A DNA stretch of 19,886 nucleotides from Planctomycetota bacterium. Its GTDB lineage: Bacteria > Planctomycetota > Phycisphaerae > WQYP01. The DNA is taken from positions 1 to 19,886 of the forward strand of contig JAKATV010000302.1 in NCBI GenBank assembly GCA_021818565.1. The letters run 5' to 3'. The translations under genes and the position numbers were made by a program. The notes under the pieces are model-generated. The model was not told the DNA's origin. It searched no databases and saw nothing but the letters and a program-made list of their open reading frames with translations. This document shows, piece after piece, positions 6,487 to 13,513 of the stretch; the first letter of the stretch is position 1; every line of letters starts with the position of its first letter.

Positions 6487-9400
6487 ATGACCTTGGTAAA
6501 AGAACCGGATTCCAGTTTATTCCCCGCCTCGCATCGCGCTAATTTGGCTGGGTACATTCGTCTGCGACTCAAAGCCTTGGGCCTGCCATCCATTAATGAA
6601 GACCAGCAGGATGAAGCGCTGGACGAATTAGCCGATGGCATATTGGCCAACTTCCGCCAGAAGAGCCGACTGCTTAAAGACTATCGCGTTCCCGTGGATC
6701 AGCGCATAGAAGCATTTTTAAACCGTCAGCTTGGCCCGCTGCCCCAACCGTTACGCCTGCCGGCATTAACATTCAGCCTTAATCGCCCCGGCATCGCCCG
6801 GGAACTATCGCTGCCCCGCCATGGCGATCATATTGAAAGCCCCTACGTGTCCAGCTACCGCCTGCGCAACGGCGTACTCCACAATCCACGCAGTGACCGC
6901 CGCACCACCAAAGGAACTTTCCACGTTACGGATTGCGGATTACCGGTACCGGCGGACAAAATTGCTGTGCCCCCCGCGGTTTTCGCCGCCTTATTTCAAC
7001 AGGCGCTTAATCCCCCGCGGGACTTGCTTACCCTGCCTTACACCGTGGATGTGCCCGGTGGCGTAGCGGTCTTCTGCTCTCTGCTGCTGCGGCCCATCGT
7101 TGTGCCGGAAGTGCCGGGCGTCAGTCCGGAAAAGAGAATGGAAATTCATTTTTTCGCCCCCGGCAGTCTGGTCAGCAACTTGGATTTCGTCGAGTCCATT
7201 TTTGGTAACGCCGGCGACCCCGCGTTGCCGGAAAATGATGCCGCCTTGGATGTGGAACACTGGACGGGCCACACCGGCTGCGTAATACTGGCCCCGCATC
7301 TTACCCAATGCACAAAAAAACAACTCGGCCTGCCCCACTGGGATCATGCCACGGATCGGCAAAAACGCGACGGCATGTGCTGGAAAACGCCGGATGAGCT
7401 GTATAACGGCGGCTCCGCGTTCAAGCTTACCTGCCGCAGTGCCGCCGGCGTGATGGTCACGCTGATTGCCGACAACTATTTCGGCTACTGCAAAAAGGAA
7501 GTGAAAACCCAGATCAGCTTTGCCGCCAATCTTCTGGGCAACGCGGAAGAGGAACATGCCGGCGGAGCAGTGGCCTTTGCCAGTTACAGCCTGGGCACCG
7601 AATACACACACCGTGAAAAATACTGGAACGGCCGAACGTTTGATGATGTCATGCGGGACTATGGCAGCCTCATGACCGTGATGCCGGAAGGCTACGGCAT
7701 TGATAAACACTATCCGGAAATTATTTATCTGCCCCATGAAGTTCACATGGATTTATATAAACTCCTCATAACATGGAAAACGGCCGGCGTTGAACACAAC
7801 ATTCCCCTGCTGGCGGATAAAATATATGTTACGCCTTCCGGAGAGAAACTCTTCCTCAATAAGCATCCCGGCTCCGAGAGGTTCCGGATTGTTGTCACCA
7901 CCGCTGAAGGAACTTTTTGCCATAAACCCTGCACCGTCAGCGGAGGCGGTAAAAGCGAAATCAGCAAAAGCCTTGCGGATTACATGATCTACGGCCCGAT
8001 TTACATCAACAACCTTGAAGCGGATCTTAATGAAGTCCAGGGTATTTTAAAAAAAGATCATTCCGTCCGCTGGGCCGCCGGAAAGCAGCCGCATGATTAC
8101 GCCGTCACGGCCAGCCGCCCGATTCTCAGCCCGCGACGATCGCTGGGCAGTGTCATTAAACTCCTTACGCCCAGTGCGGATTACACCGATGAATACAACC
8201 GCTGGCTGACATCCATTCCCGTCAACATTCTGGCTTTGGTATTTCTGATCAAGCGACTGTATCAGCCCGAATGGGGTGATAATTGGCGGCATCACTTTTC
8301 CGTGGATATTATCAATGGCGAACCGGGTCATGAACTTAAAATGGATGGCCGCAAGGCCGCCGGAACCTATCTACGCGTGGGCCTGCTACCCAACGGGGCG
8401 TGGAATACCTTCAAAGTCCGTCAGGATTTTTTCCCGGCCGCCAAGGTGCAGATGGAAGATGACATCACCGCTTCCACCGTCATTTCGGCCCGCCAATTGC
8501 CGTTTCGTATCACCACCTCGGACGCCCCATCGGTTAAGCTCACAATCAACACTGAAACGCGATTATTCCAGCGACCCGATGATGCGGTTTATCCCGGCTT
8601 AGATAAACAAACCGAATCAGATATGGCCAAGGGTAATAATTTTCTTTCCAACTATGAACCCCTGGATACCGCGGCGGTTCGGCAAATCGTTGACCGAATT
8701 ACCGAATTTGACGCCTATACCGAACCACTGAAACAACTGTTGCGGCAAGCCGGCAACAGCGGGCGGGGATACGTTGTTTCCTCCGCGCATCCAAGAATTG
8801 TTGATGGAAAACCCAGCAAAAATCCCCGCTATCTCCAGTATCGGCCCGATTTGGCCCACCCCCGTGAAACCTACCTTGCCCAGATGGGGGTCCGCCTGGC
8901 CAGAGCGCTACCCTTGGATGTGCCCATTGTATTCCCGGTTGACGCGGTACTTTTGGGCCGGCGCAATAATCCGCCCGATACCAAAGCGGGCATTCGGGCG
9001 TTAGCCGCTTACAATCCCATTCATTATCAGGAATTGCCTGAACTGTTTATGGATTTCATCTGCTCGCTTACCGGAGCCAGCCCGTCAACCACCGGTGCCG
9101 GTAGTGAAGGGGCCTTAACCAAAGGACCTTTTAATGCCCTGCTAACCACCGCCGATCTTAACGCCGCTTTAGTCAGCTACGTGCTGACGGGTCTGGCTGG
9201 ATTTTCCACCGCTGCGGCATTCGCGGGACCCAAACGCCGCTTTGGCCATGACATCAGCCTGCTGATTCCGGAACTCTGGTGCCGGCTCAAGCCGCAGGAA
9301 CGCAACCCCGCGTTTCTCATTGCGGGCGGATACCTTGAGAAAATGGAAGATTTTGAATACGAAGGAAAAACAATTCCCGCCAGCCGCCTGGGCTATCGCG

Positions 9401-9945
9401 TTACCGCCCGCTTCATGCGGACATTCCTGGGCCGCATTTTTGATAACCCCGCCCGCGTGTTTGACGAAGCCGTTCTTAAGCCCGAGCTTCAGGGGCTTGA
9501 TGTCTTTGTGGACGGCGTTCTGAACATCGCCGAAACGCAGCAGCGCGTGGCGTTGCAATATTTTGAGGACGGCTCCGTGCGGCAGGCCTGCCCGCCGATT
9601 CAGGCGATTTTGCACATCATGGCCCATGGCCAATTTGAAGGTAAAGATATTCGCCACCCGGACATCCGCCGCATGTTCACACGCGATCACGTCCTGTCCA
9701 GTGACTGGTATAAAAAGCGTCTGGCCGCTAAACAAATGGTGGATATCAACCTATGGACCCGGCACGTGGCCTATCTCAAAGCCTATATCGAGCAGACCCG
9801 TGATGAAACCGGTCTGGAGGAATTACAACTTTCGACCCGTCTGGCCAAAGCGCAGGAGCAACTCGCCATAGTCAGCCGTAGTGGTTATCTTCAATCTCTG
9901 ATTGGCACCGTCGGCGTGGACCCCTGCCTGTATGACCCGGCGTAA
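6487..9945 (+). CDS. Probable PPi-type phosphoenolpyruvate carboxykinase
   Basis: This 1152-aa cytoplasmic protein is much longer than ATP- or GTP-dependent PEP carboxykinases (about 540-620 aa) and fits the PPi-dependent class known from Entamoeba and Propionibacterium (about 1100-1150 aa), which interconverts PEP, CO2 and phosphate with oxaloacetate and PPi. Segments I associate with this family are DNYFGYCKKEVKTQISFAAN (329-348), CHKPCTVSGGGKSEISKS (478-495) and SPSTTGAGSEGALTKGPFN (865-883). The classic GTP-PEPCK P-loop is not seen. The family call is from memory of these motifs and size; databases often label such proteins hypothetical. The ATG at 6487 has AAAGG about 10 bases upstream; a TTG at 6469 in the same frame would add six residues. 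A likely promoter lies at 6400-6429. folD starts 12 bases after the stop, so the two form an operon. The frame is intact, with no sign of decay. Confidence 0.68.
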   Translation: MTLVKEPDSSLFPASHRANLAGYIRLRLKALGLPSINEDQQDEALDELADGILANFRQKSRLLKDYRVPVDQRIEAFLNRQLGPLPQPLRLPALTFSLNRPGIARELSLPRHGDHIESPYVSSYRLRNGVLHNPRSDRRTTKGTFHVTDCGLPVPADKIAVPPAVFAALFQQALNPPRDLLTLPYTVDVPGGVAVFCSLLLRPIVVPEVPGVSPEKRMEIHFFAPGSLVSNLDFVESIFGNAGDPALPENDAALDVEHWTGHTGCVILAPHLTQCTKKQLGLPHWDHATDRQKRDGMCWKTPDELYNGGSAFKLTCRSAAGVMVTLIADNYFGYCKKEVKTQISFAANLLGNAEEEHAGGAVAFASYSLGTEYTHREKYWNGRTFDDVMRDYGSLMTVMPEGYGIDKHYPEIIYLPHEVHMDLYKLLITWKTAGVEHNIPLLADKIYVTPSGEKLFLNKHPGSERFRIVVTTAEGTFCHKPCTVSGGGKSEISKSLADYMIYGPIYINNLEADLNEVQGILKKDHSVRWAAGKQPHDYAVTASRPILSPRRSLGSVIKLLTPSADYTDEYNRWLTSIPVNILALVFLIKRLYQPEWGDNWRHHFSVDIINGEPGHELKMDGRKAAGTYLRVGLLPNGAWNTFKVRQDFFPAAKVQMEDDITASTVISARQLPFRITTSDAPSVKLTINTETRLFQRPDDAVYPGLDKQTESDMAKGNNFLSNYEPLDTAAVRQIVDRITEFDAYTEPLKQLLRQAGNSGRGYVVSSAHPRIVDGKPSKNPRYLQYRPDLAHPRETYLAQMGVRLARALPLDVPIVFPVDAVLLGRRNNPPDTKAGIRALAAYNPIHYQELPELFMDFICSLTGASPSTTGAGSEGALTKGPFNALLTTADLNAALVSYVLTGLAGFSTAAAFAGPKRRFGHDISLLIPELWCRLKPQERNPAFLIAGGYLEKMEDFEYEGKTIPASRLGYRVTARFMRTFLGRIFDNPARVFDEAVLKPELQGLDVFVDGVLNIAETQQRVALQYFEDGSVRQACPPIQAILHIMAHGQFEGKDIRHPDIRRMFTRDHVLSSDWYKKRLAAKQMVDINLWTRHVAYLKAYIEQTRDETGLEELQLSTRLAKAQEQLAIVSRSGYLQSLIGTVGVDPCLYDPA

Positions 9946-9957
9946 TGAGGACACGGC

Positions 9958-10848
9958 ATGACCGCCCGGATTATTGACGGCAAATTACTGGCTGCACAAA
10001 TCAGAGAGCAGGTCTCCATCGACGTTCAAGCCCTCAAGGCGATGAATCGGTCCGTGCGCCTGGCCGCCATTCTTGTCGGCAGTTCCCCGGCCGCCCGTGT
10101 GTATGCTGATAATCAGGCCCGCACCTTTGCGCAGGCCGGCGTGGAGTATGAACTTCATGAACTTGCGGATCAGATCACCCAGGCGGAACTTGATGCCGAG
10201 CTGGCCGCGCTGGCCAAAGATCCGGGTGTTACCGGCATCATGGTACACCTGCCATTGCCGCCGCACATTAACACGCAGCAGACGCAATATCATATCGACA
10301 TATTAAAAGATGTTGAAGGCGTCAACCCCGCTAATATCGGCAATGTGCTCTATGGGCACCCCATCATCGCGCCCTGCACCGCTCTGGCGGCGGTGGCCCT
10401 GATTGACACGACCGGCGTACCGTTGCAGGGGGCCGAGGTTACCGTGGTTGGGGCCAGCCGCATCGCCGGCCGCCCCGCCGCACTTTTGCTTACCGAACGC
10501 GGTGCCACCGTCACCGTCTGCCATATTCACACCCGCGATCTGGTCCGGCACACCCAACGCGCGGAAATTCTGGTCGTCGCCGTGGGCAAACCGGGACTCA
10601 TTCAACCCCGCCATGTCCGCCCCGGTGCGGTGGTGATCGACATTGGCATTAATCGGGTTACCACGACAGATGCCGCCGGCAATAGCGCCATGAAAACCGT
10701 CGGCGATGTTGATTTTCAAGCGGTATCCGAAACAGCCTCATGGATCACCCCAGTCCCCGGCGGCGTGGGCCCCGTCACCGTCGCCATGCTCCTGAAAAAC
10801 ACCGTCCGCGCCGCCCGCCTGGTCCACGGCCTGGACCAGCCGTTTTAA
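9958..10848 (+). CDS. folD: FolD-like methylene-THF dehydrogenase with substituted catalytic residues
   Basis: FolD enzymes oxidise 5,10-methylene-THF with NAD(P) and then hydrolyse methenyl-THF to 10-formyl-THF in the cytoplasm. This 296-aa protein aligns with E. coli FolD end to end: ILVGSSPAARVYADNQA (38-54), GIMVHLPLPPHI (93-104), KDVEGVNPANIG (117-128), the nucleotide-binding VVGASRIAGRP, VGDVDF, and ITPVPGGVGPVTVAMLL. Three positions that are nearly invariant in bifunctional enzymes differ: the Lys of the Y-V-x-S-K motif (E. coli K54) is Gln53, the Gln of Q-L-P-L-P (E. coli Q98) is His97, and the second Asp of D-V-D-G (E. coli D121) is Glu120. The first is required for cyclohydrolase activity in studied enzymes, so this may be a monofunctional dehydrogenase or have another role. 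GAGG 7 bases before the ATG sets the start. It is the second gene of an operon with the PEPCK-like gene. Confidence 0.88.
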   Translation: MTARIIDGKLLAAQIREQVSIDVQALKAMNRSVRLAAILVGSSPAARVYADNQARTFAQAGVEYELHELADQITQAELDAELAALAKDPGVTGIMVHLPLPPHINTQQTQYHIDILKDVEGVNPANIGNVLYGHPIIAPCTALAAVALIDTTGVPLQGAEVTVVGASRIAGRPAALLLTERGATVTVCHIHTRDLVRHTQRAEILVVAVGKPGLIQPRHVRPGAVVIDIGINRVTTTDAAGNSAMKTVGDVDFQAVSETASWITPVPGGVGPVTVAMLLKNTVRAARLVHGLDQPF

Positions 10849-11053
10849 ATTCCCAAAATGCAATAGCCGTGAATCATACATTTACAATCCACGGCCACCG
10901 CAAAGCCAATTTCCCGGCAATTCAATTCAGACCAGGGATAACATTTAACCGTAGTGGCTTAGACAGAATAACGTGTCCGCCGGACTCACGCCGGAAGAAC
11001 GCAAAGAGGCCGTGGCGTTATTCTATTCGCGGGTGGAAAAAGGGGTTGGGTGA
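10849..11053. other. Intergenic after folD
   Basis: About 200 bases with no convincing gene. GCCGTG (10866-10871) and CACGGC (10890-10895) can pair but no T-run follows. A short frame at about 10975-11053 reads LTPEERKEAVALFYSRVEKG before a stop; it may be a scrap of an unknown gene. Confidence 0.4.
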
Positions 11054-11365
11054 GGACGGGCGGAAAAAAATGTCGCCGCAAGGCAGATTCCCAAACATGA
11101 GATCTATGGCCTAAGCAGCCAGTTCCGCCGGGCGGCGGTGTCCATCCCGGCGAACGTTGCTGAAGGTTTTCGCCGCAAAGGATTGCCCGACAAAGCCCGA
11201 TTTTTAAATATCGCCCAAGCATCGCTGGAAGAATGCCGCTATTACCCGATTCTTTCGCACGACCTGCAATATCACGAGGGTAACACGCTGACCGAACTGG
11301 CAACCGAAGTAAGCAAACTTCTGACCGCCTACGAACGCAGCATCCTCAACCGCCAGCCCCCCTGA
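11054..11365 (+). pseudogene. S23 / four-helix-bundle (23S rRNA IVS-type) protein, 5'-truncated
   Basis: The reading frame contains the core signature of the four-helix-bundle family first known from 23S rRNA intervening sequences: IPKHEIYGLSSQFRRAAVSI (11084-11143), then PANVAEGFRRKG, ARFLNIAQASLEECRYYPIL and LTELATEVSKLLTAYERSIL. The family is usually about 115-125 aa and begins with a conserved F-x-x-L-x-V-W-Q helix. That helix is absent here: the frame is closed by TGA at 11051-11053 only about 13 codons before the family-like part begins, and no ATG is in frame. A GTG at 11138 would give 75 aa but would drop the RRAAV helix start. The gene is therefore a 5'-truncated remnant, or a badly shortened gene. 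Its 3' end is natural and is followed directly by CTCCTGA-type repeats. Confidence 0.75.
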
Positions 11366-11372
11366 ATTCTGC

Positions 11373-11428
11373 CTCCTGACTCCTGTCTCCTGAAAACTGG
11401 ATACTGAAAACCGGAAACTCGCAACTGG
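11373..11428 (+). repeat. CTCCTG(A/T) tandem and ACTG/GAAA text-like tract
   Basis: CTCCTGA, CTCCTGT and CTCCTGA follow each other without a gap (11373-11393). They run into a purine-rich tract of ACTGGATACTGAAAACCGG type to 11428. A related tract (CTGAACACTGAACACTAAAAACC) lies at about 12748-12771. The tract ends 8 bases before the RhuM start codon. Confidence 0.75.
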
Positions 11429-11436
11429 ATATAATA

Positions 11437-11736
11437 ATGAACCATAACCCCCAACCACCCTCCGTTCCTGACCCCGCCCCCACCGGCCCAGAACCGGATT
11501 CCGGCCCCATGCGGGGCGAATTTCTGCTGTATCAGACGGAGGATGGTCAAACCCGCGTGGAGTGCCGCTTTGCGGCGGAAACACTATGGATCTCGCAGGC
11601 GGGCATGGCCGAATTATTTCAAACCAGCAAACAAAACATTGCCAAGCATCTGAAAGCGATTTTCGCGGAGAGCGAATTGGCGGAGAGTTCAGTTGTCAAC
11701 TCCTGGTTGACAACTGCCGCAGACGGCAAACAATAA
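11437..11736 (+). pseudogene. RhuM-family protein, 3'-truncated
   Basis: Residues 29-75 match the N-terminal part of RhuM-family proteins: EFLLYQTEDGQTRVECRFAA, then ETLWISQAGMAELFQTSKQN and IAKHLKAIFAESELAESSVV. This is a predicted helix-turn-helix region, the segment found near the start of these roughly 300-aa proteins. The frame stops after TTAADGKQ at residue 99, just where family members continue with an H-Y-N-L-D-x-I-I-x-x-G-Y-R-type core. That core was not found downstream in any frame, so the gene is cut short, not merely frameshifted. No good ribosome binding site stands before the ATG. RhuM was named as a Salmonella virulence-associated protein; the molecular function is unknown and the gene is common in accessory regions. 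The first 28 residues are proline-rich and probably unstructured. Confidence 0.75.
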
Positions 11737-11909
11737 ACATTAACATTAAAGTCGCACAACGGCTTAGGTGATTTTTGCAACAAGATCGGCTGTAACCGGT
11801 GAGGTAACTCGTATTCGTTTTGCACCCAGGGGTTAAAGGACTGAAATCTGTGCGTTGAGAACATTGCGATTATGCGGTGGAGCTTATGGTCGCGGCGAAC
11901 GAAAGCATT

Positions 11910-11972
11910 TTGAATCGCAGGCCCTGCGGCTTCGCTTCTCGCCGCAGGCTTGGTACTCTTTGCGCGATTCAA
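11910..11972. repeat. Nested palindrome at the head of the repeat
   Basis: TTGAATCGC (11910-11918) pairs perfectly with GCGATTCAA (11964-11972). Inside it CCTGCGGC (11923-11930) pairs with GCCGCAGG (11941-11948) around TTCGCTTCTC. The right-hand half recurs in copy A' but the left arm does not. Confidence 0.75.
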
Positions 11973-12055
11973 GAATCTGTGAAATCGGAGAAATCTGTGG
12001 ATAAGACATTTTGGTTGCGGCGGAGCCGCGCCGTGGCCTCTGTGGCTACTCGTCG
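11932..12055 (+). repeat. Repeat module A
   Basis: 124 bases that recur at 12254-12377 with three mismatches. The module contains GCGGC-GGA-GCCGC, a perfect 5-bp hairpin at 12017-12029, and ends in GTGGCTACTCGTCG. Confidence 0.9.
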
Positions 12056-12065
12056 TCGTTTCCTC

Positions 12066-12255
12066 CGCACACCTCCGCCACCTCATGGTTCAAATCCCCT
12101 CGTCGTATTCCAAACTCTGTGCCCTCTGTGCCCTCTGTGGCTAACCGCCGCTCCCTCGTCGCATCTTTGTGTCGTTGTGCCGTTGTGGTAAATACCGTCG
12201 TGGACGTAATCGCGTCGCATCTCCGTGATCTGTGGCTACTCGTCGTCGTTTCCTC
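12066..12255 (+). repeat. Repeat module B
   Basis: 190 bases that recur at 12452-12632 with six mismatches and one 9-base length difference: CCCTCTGTG is present once more here. The module has the text-like units CTCTGTGCC, CATCTTTGTGTCGTTGTGCC and GTGATCTGTGGC. Confidence 0.9.
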
Positions 12256-12377
12256 GCTTCTCGCCGCAGGCTTGCTACTCTCTGCGCGATTCAAGAATCT
12301 GTGAAATCGGAGAAATCTGTGGATAAGACATTTTGATTGCGGCGGAGCCGCGCCGTGGCCTCTGTGGCTACTCGTCG
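12254..12377 (+). repeat. Repeat module A' (second copy)
   Basis: Second copy of module A, 121 of 124 bases identical to 11932-12055. Its start touches the end of module B. It lacks the left arm of the palindrome found before the first copy. A unique 74-base spacer (12378-12451) separates it from B'. Confidence 0.9.
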
Positions 12378-12451
12378 CTCGTTTCTCGTTGAAGCGTAGC
12401 GCCTTATTGTTCTACTCATTATCCATAACTCATGATTTCATTGAGCGAAAA

Positions 12452-12632
12452 CGCACACCTCCGCCACCTCACGGTTCAAATCCCCTCGTCGTCTTCCAAA
12501 CTCTGTGCCCTCTGTGGCCAACCGCCGCTCCCTCGTCGCATCTTTGTGTCGTTGTGCCGTTGTGGTAAATACCGTCGTGGTCGTCATCGCATCGCATCTC
12601 CGTGATCTGTGGCTACTCGTCGTCGTTTCCTC
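12452..12632 (+). repeat. Repeat module B' (second copy)
   Basis: Second copy of module B, shorter by one CCCTCTGTG unit. It is followed by a degraded third beginning (CACCTCCGCTACCTCGTGG at about 12637-12655) and more units to about 12771. Confidence 0.9.
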
Positions 12633-12897
12633 CGTTCACCTCCGCTACCTCGTGGTGAATACCGTCGTGGTCGTCGTCACCTCCCCTTTGCGTTCTTGTG
12701 TTTCTTTGCGGTTCGCACTCGTGGTGATTTCCCGCCGTCCCCCACCCTCTGAACACTGAACACTAAAAACCACTCCCTCCCTCGCCCAGCCCTAAATCTT
12801 CCGTTATCATTCATGCCGATTATGATTTCGAGGAGGCAGAATGGTTTTTAGTTTTTGGTTTTCCGCACGATCACGGTGAGCAACATAGGAGTGCGTT

Positions 12898-13269
12898 ATG
12901 GCGAAAGCAAAATCTCAAGAACGTGAAGATCGGATTCACACGGAAATTGTGGTTGATGCCAATGGCCCTGAAGAAGTGGCGATGAGCTGGTATTATTATC
13001 TCGATGATGTAATGAAATTCCCATTTACCGCCACGTGCAATGCTCAACGCGCTACATCGCCCCTGAAAAAGGGCGACGAAATTGAGGTCACGGCGTTGGC
13101 TGACGCGGATGATTGCGAGCATGAGATATTTGTCATGACCCGCTGGGAAGTCAAAAGCCAATTGGCCGTTCCACTGGCGCAGCTGAAGCCCGCATCAGGC
13201 ACGGACGAAGCCACCTTGCAAGCGATAGAGGATTGGCATTACTGGGTCCAACAAGGCTATGAATACTAA
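12898..13269 (+). CDS. CcbP-like calcium-binding protein
   Basis: This 123-aa acidic, cytoplasmic protein (no signal peptide) strongly resembles the family of the cyanobacterial calcium-binding protein CcbP, known from Anabaena, where it buffers free calcium during heterocyst development. The matching parts are EREDRIHTEIVVDANGPEE (8-26), MSWYYYLDDVMKFPFTATC (29-47), SPLKKGDEIEV (54-64), DDCEHEIFVMTRWE (71-84), LAVPLAQLKP (89-98) and IEDWHYWVQQGYEY (110-123). Acidic residues (E25, E26, D37, D38, and D70-E75) are candidate calcium ligands. Outside cyanobacteria the role is unknown. AGGAG stands 7 bases before the ATG, so the start is well supported. The gene stands alone between the repeat region and a convergent carbohydrate operon. 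Confidence 0.85.
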   Translation: MAKAKSQEREDRIHTEIVVDANGPEEVAMSWYYYLDDVMKFPFTATCNAQRATSPLKKGDEIEVTALADADDCEHEIFVMTRWEVKSQLAVPLAQLKPASGTDEATLQAIEDWHYWVQQGYEY

Positions 13270-13513
13270 GTGGCACGGCCTGTTTCAGGAGTAGGACAAG
13301 GCGACGCATATCGAGAAGATGTTGAGCATTGTTATCGGGGACGGCGTTTGATCCCGATGGGCAATAAAACTCCGGCGATTAAAGGGGCAGCGAATGACGG
13401 ATCGGGCGCGGTGGGCGCGACTTCGAGCGACGCCGACCGCACAAGCTCGTTCGTGGTATGCTTTGCCGCGCTGCCTACAGCATACCGCAATAACCACGTT
13501 ACAATCGAGATTC
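13270..13513. other. Intergenic between convergent genes
   Basis: Lies between the CcbP-like gene and the oppositely oriented carbohydrate operon. GGTATGCT (13455-13462) pairs perfectly with AGCATACC (13479-13486) around a 16-base loop, which could end transcription, but no T-run follows on either strand. No gene is supported. Confidence 0.5.

Larger units (their letters stand above)
11886..12659 (+). repeat. Mosaic repeat, copy L3 (long, not fused to RHS)
   Basis: Begins ATGGTCGCGGCGAA like L1 and L2, has ATTTTGAATC as L2 has ATTTTGGAATC, contains CGCCGCAG and GAGAAATCTGTGGAT, and ends with GTGGTGAA at 12652-12659. Between these lie the duplicated modules A-B-A'-B'. Unlike L1 and L2, no RHS sequence follows. 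Confidence 0.55.
11737..12897. other. Gene-free repeat region between rhuM remnant and ccbP-like gene
   Basis: About 1.15 kb without a supported gene. 11737-11885 shows nothing I recognise. 11886-12771 is built of mosaic repeats (leader copy L3, a palindromic head, and the A-B-A'-B' duplication, listed separately). 12772-12897 carries the upstream region of the CcbP-like gene. Open frames in the repeats translate to low-complexity Val/Arg/Ser strings and are not genes. Confidence 0.7.

Noticed and set aside
6991..7746. 251-aa minus-strand ORF
   Set aside because: It is the antisense shadow of the PEPCK-like gene, whose frame is continuous and carries the conserved motifs.
9169..9735. 188-aa minus-strand ORF
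   Set aside because: Antisense shadow of the same large gene.
10866..10895. Terminator after folD
   Set aside because: Only a 6-bp stem with an 18-base loop and no T-run; not strong enough to call.
11877..12191. 104-aa ORF beginning MELMVAANESILNRR
   Set aside because: It is made of the repeat modules; beyond the leader-like start the translation is low complexity, and I keep it as a repeat, not a gene.
11932..12632. Possible CRISPR array
   Set aside because: Units are permuted and of unequal length, without regular spacers or a constant 25-40 base repeat, and no cas gene is near.
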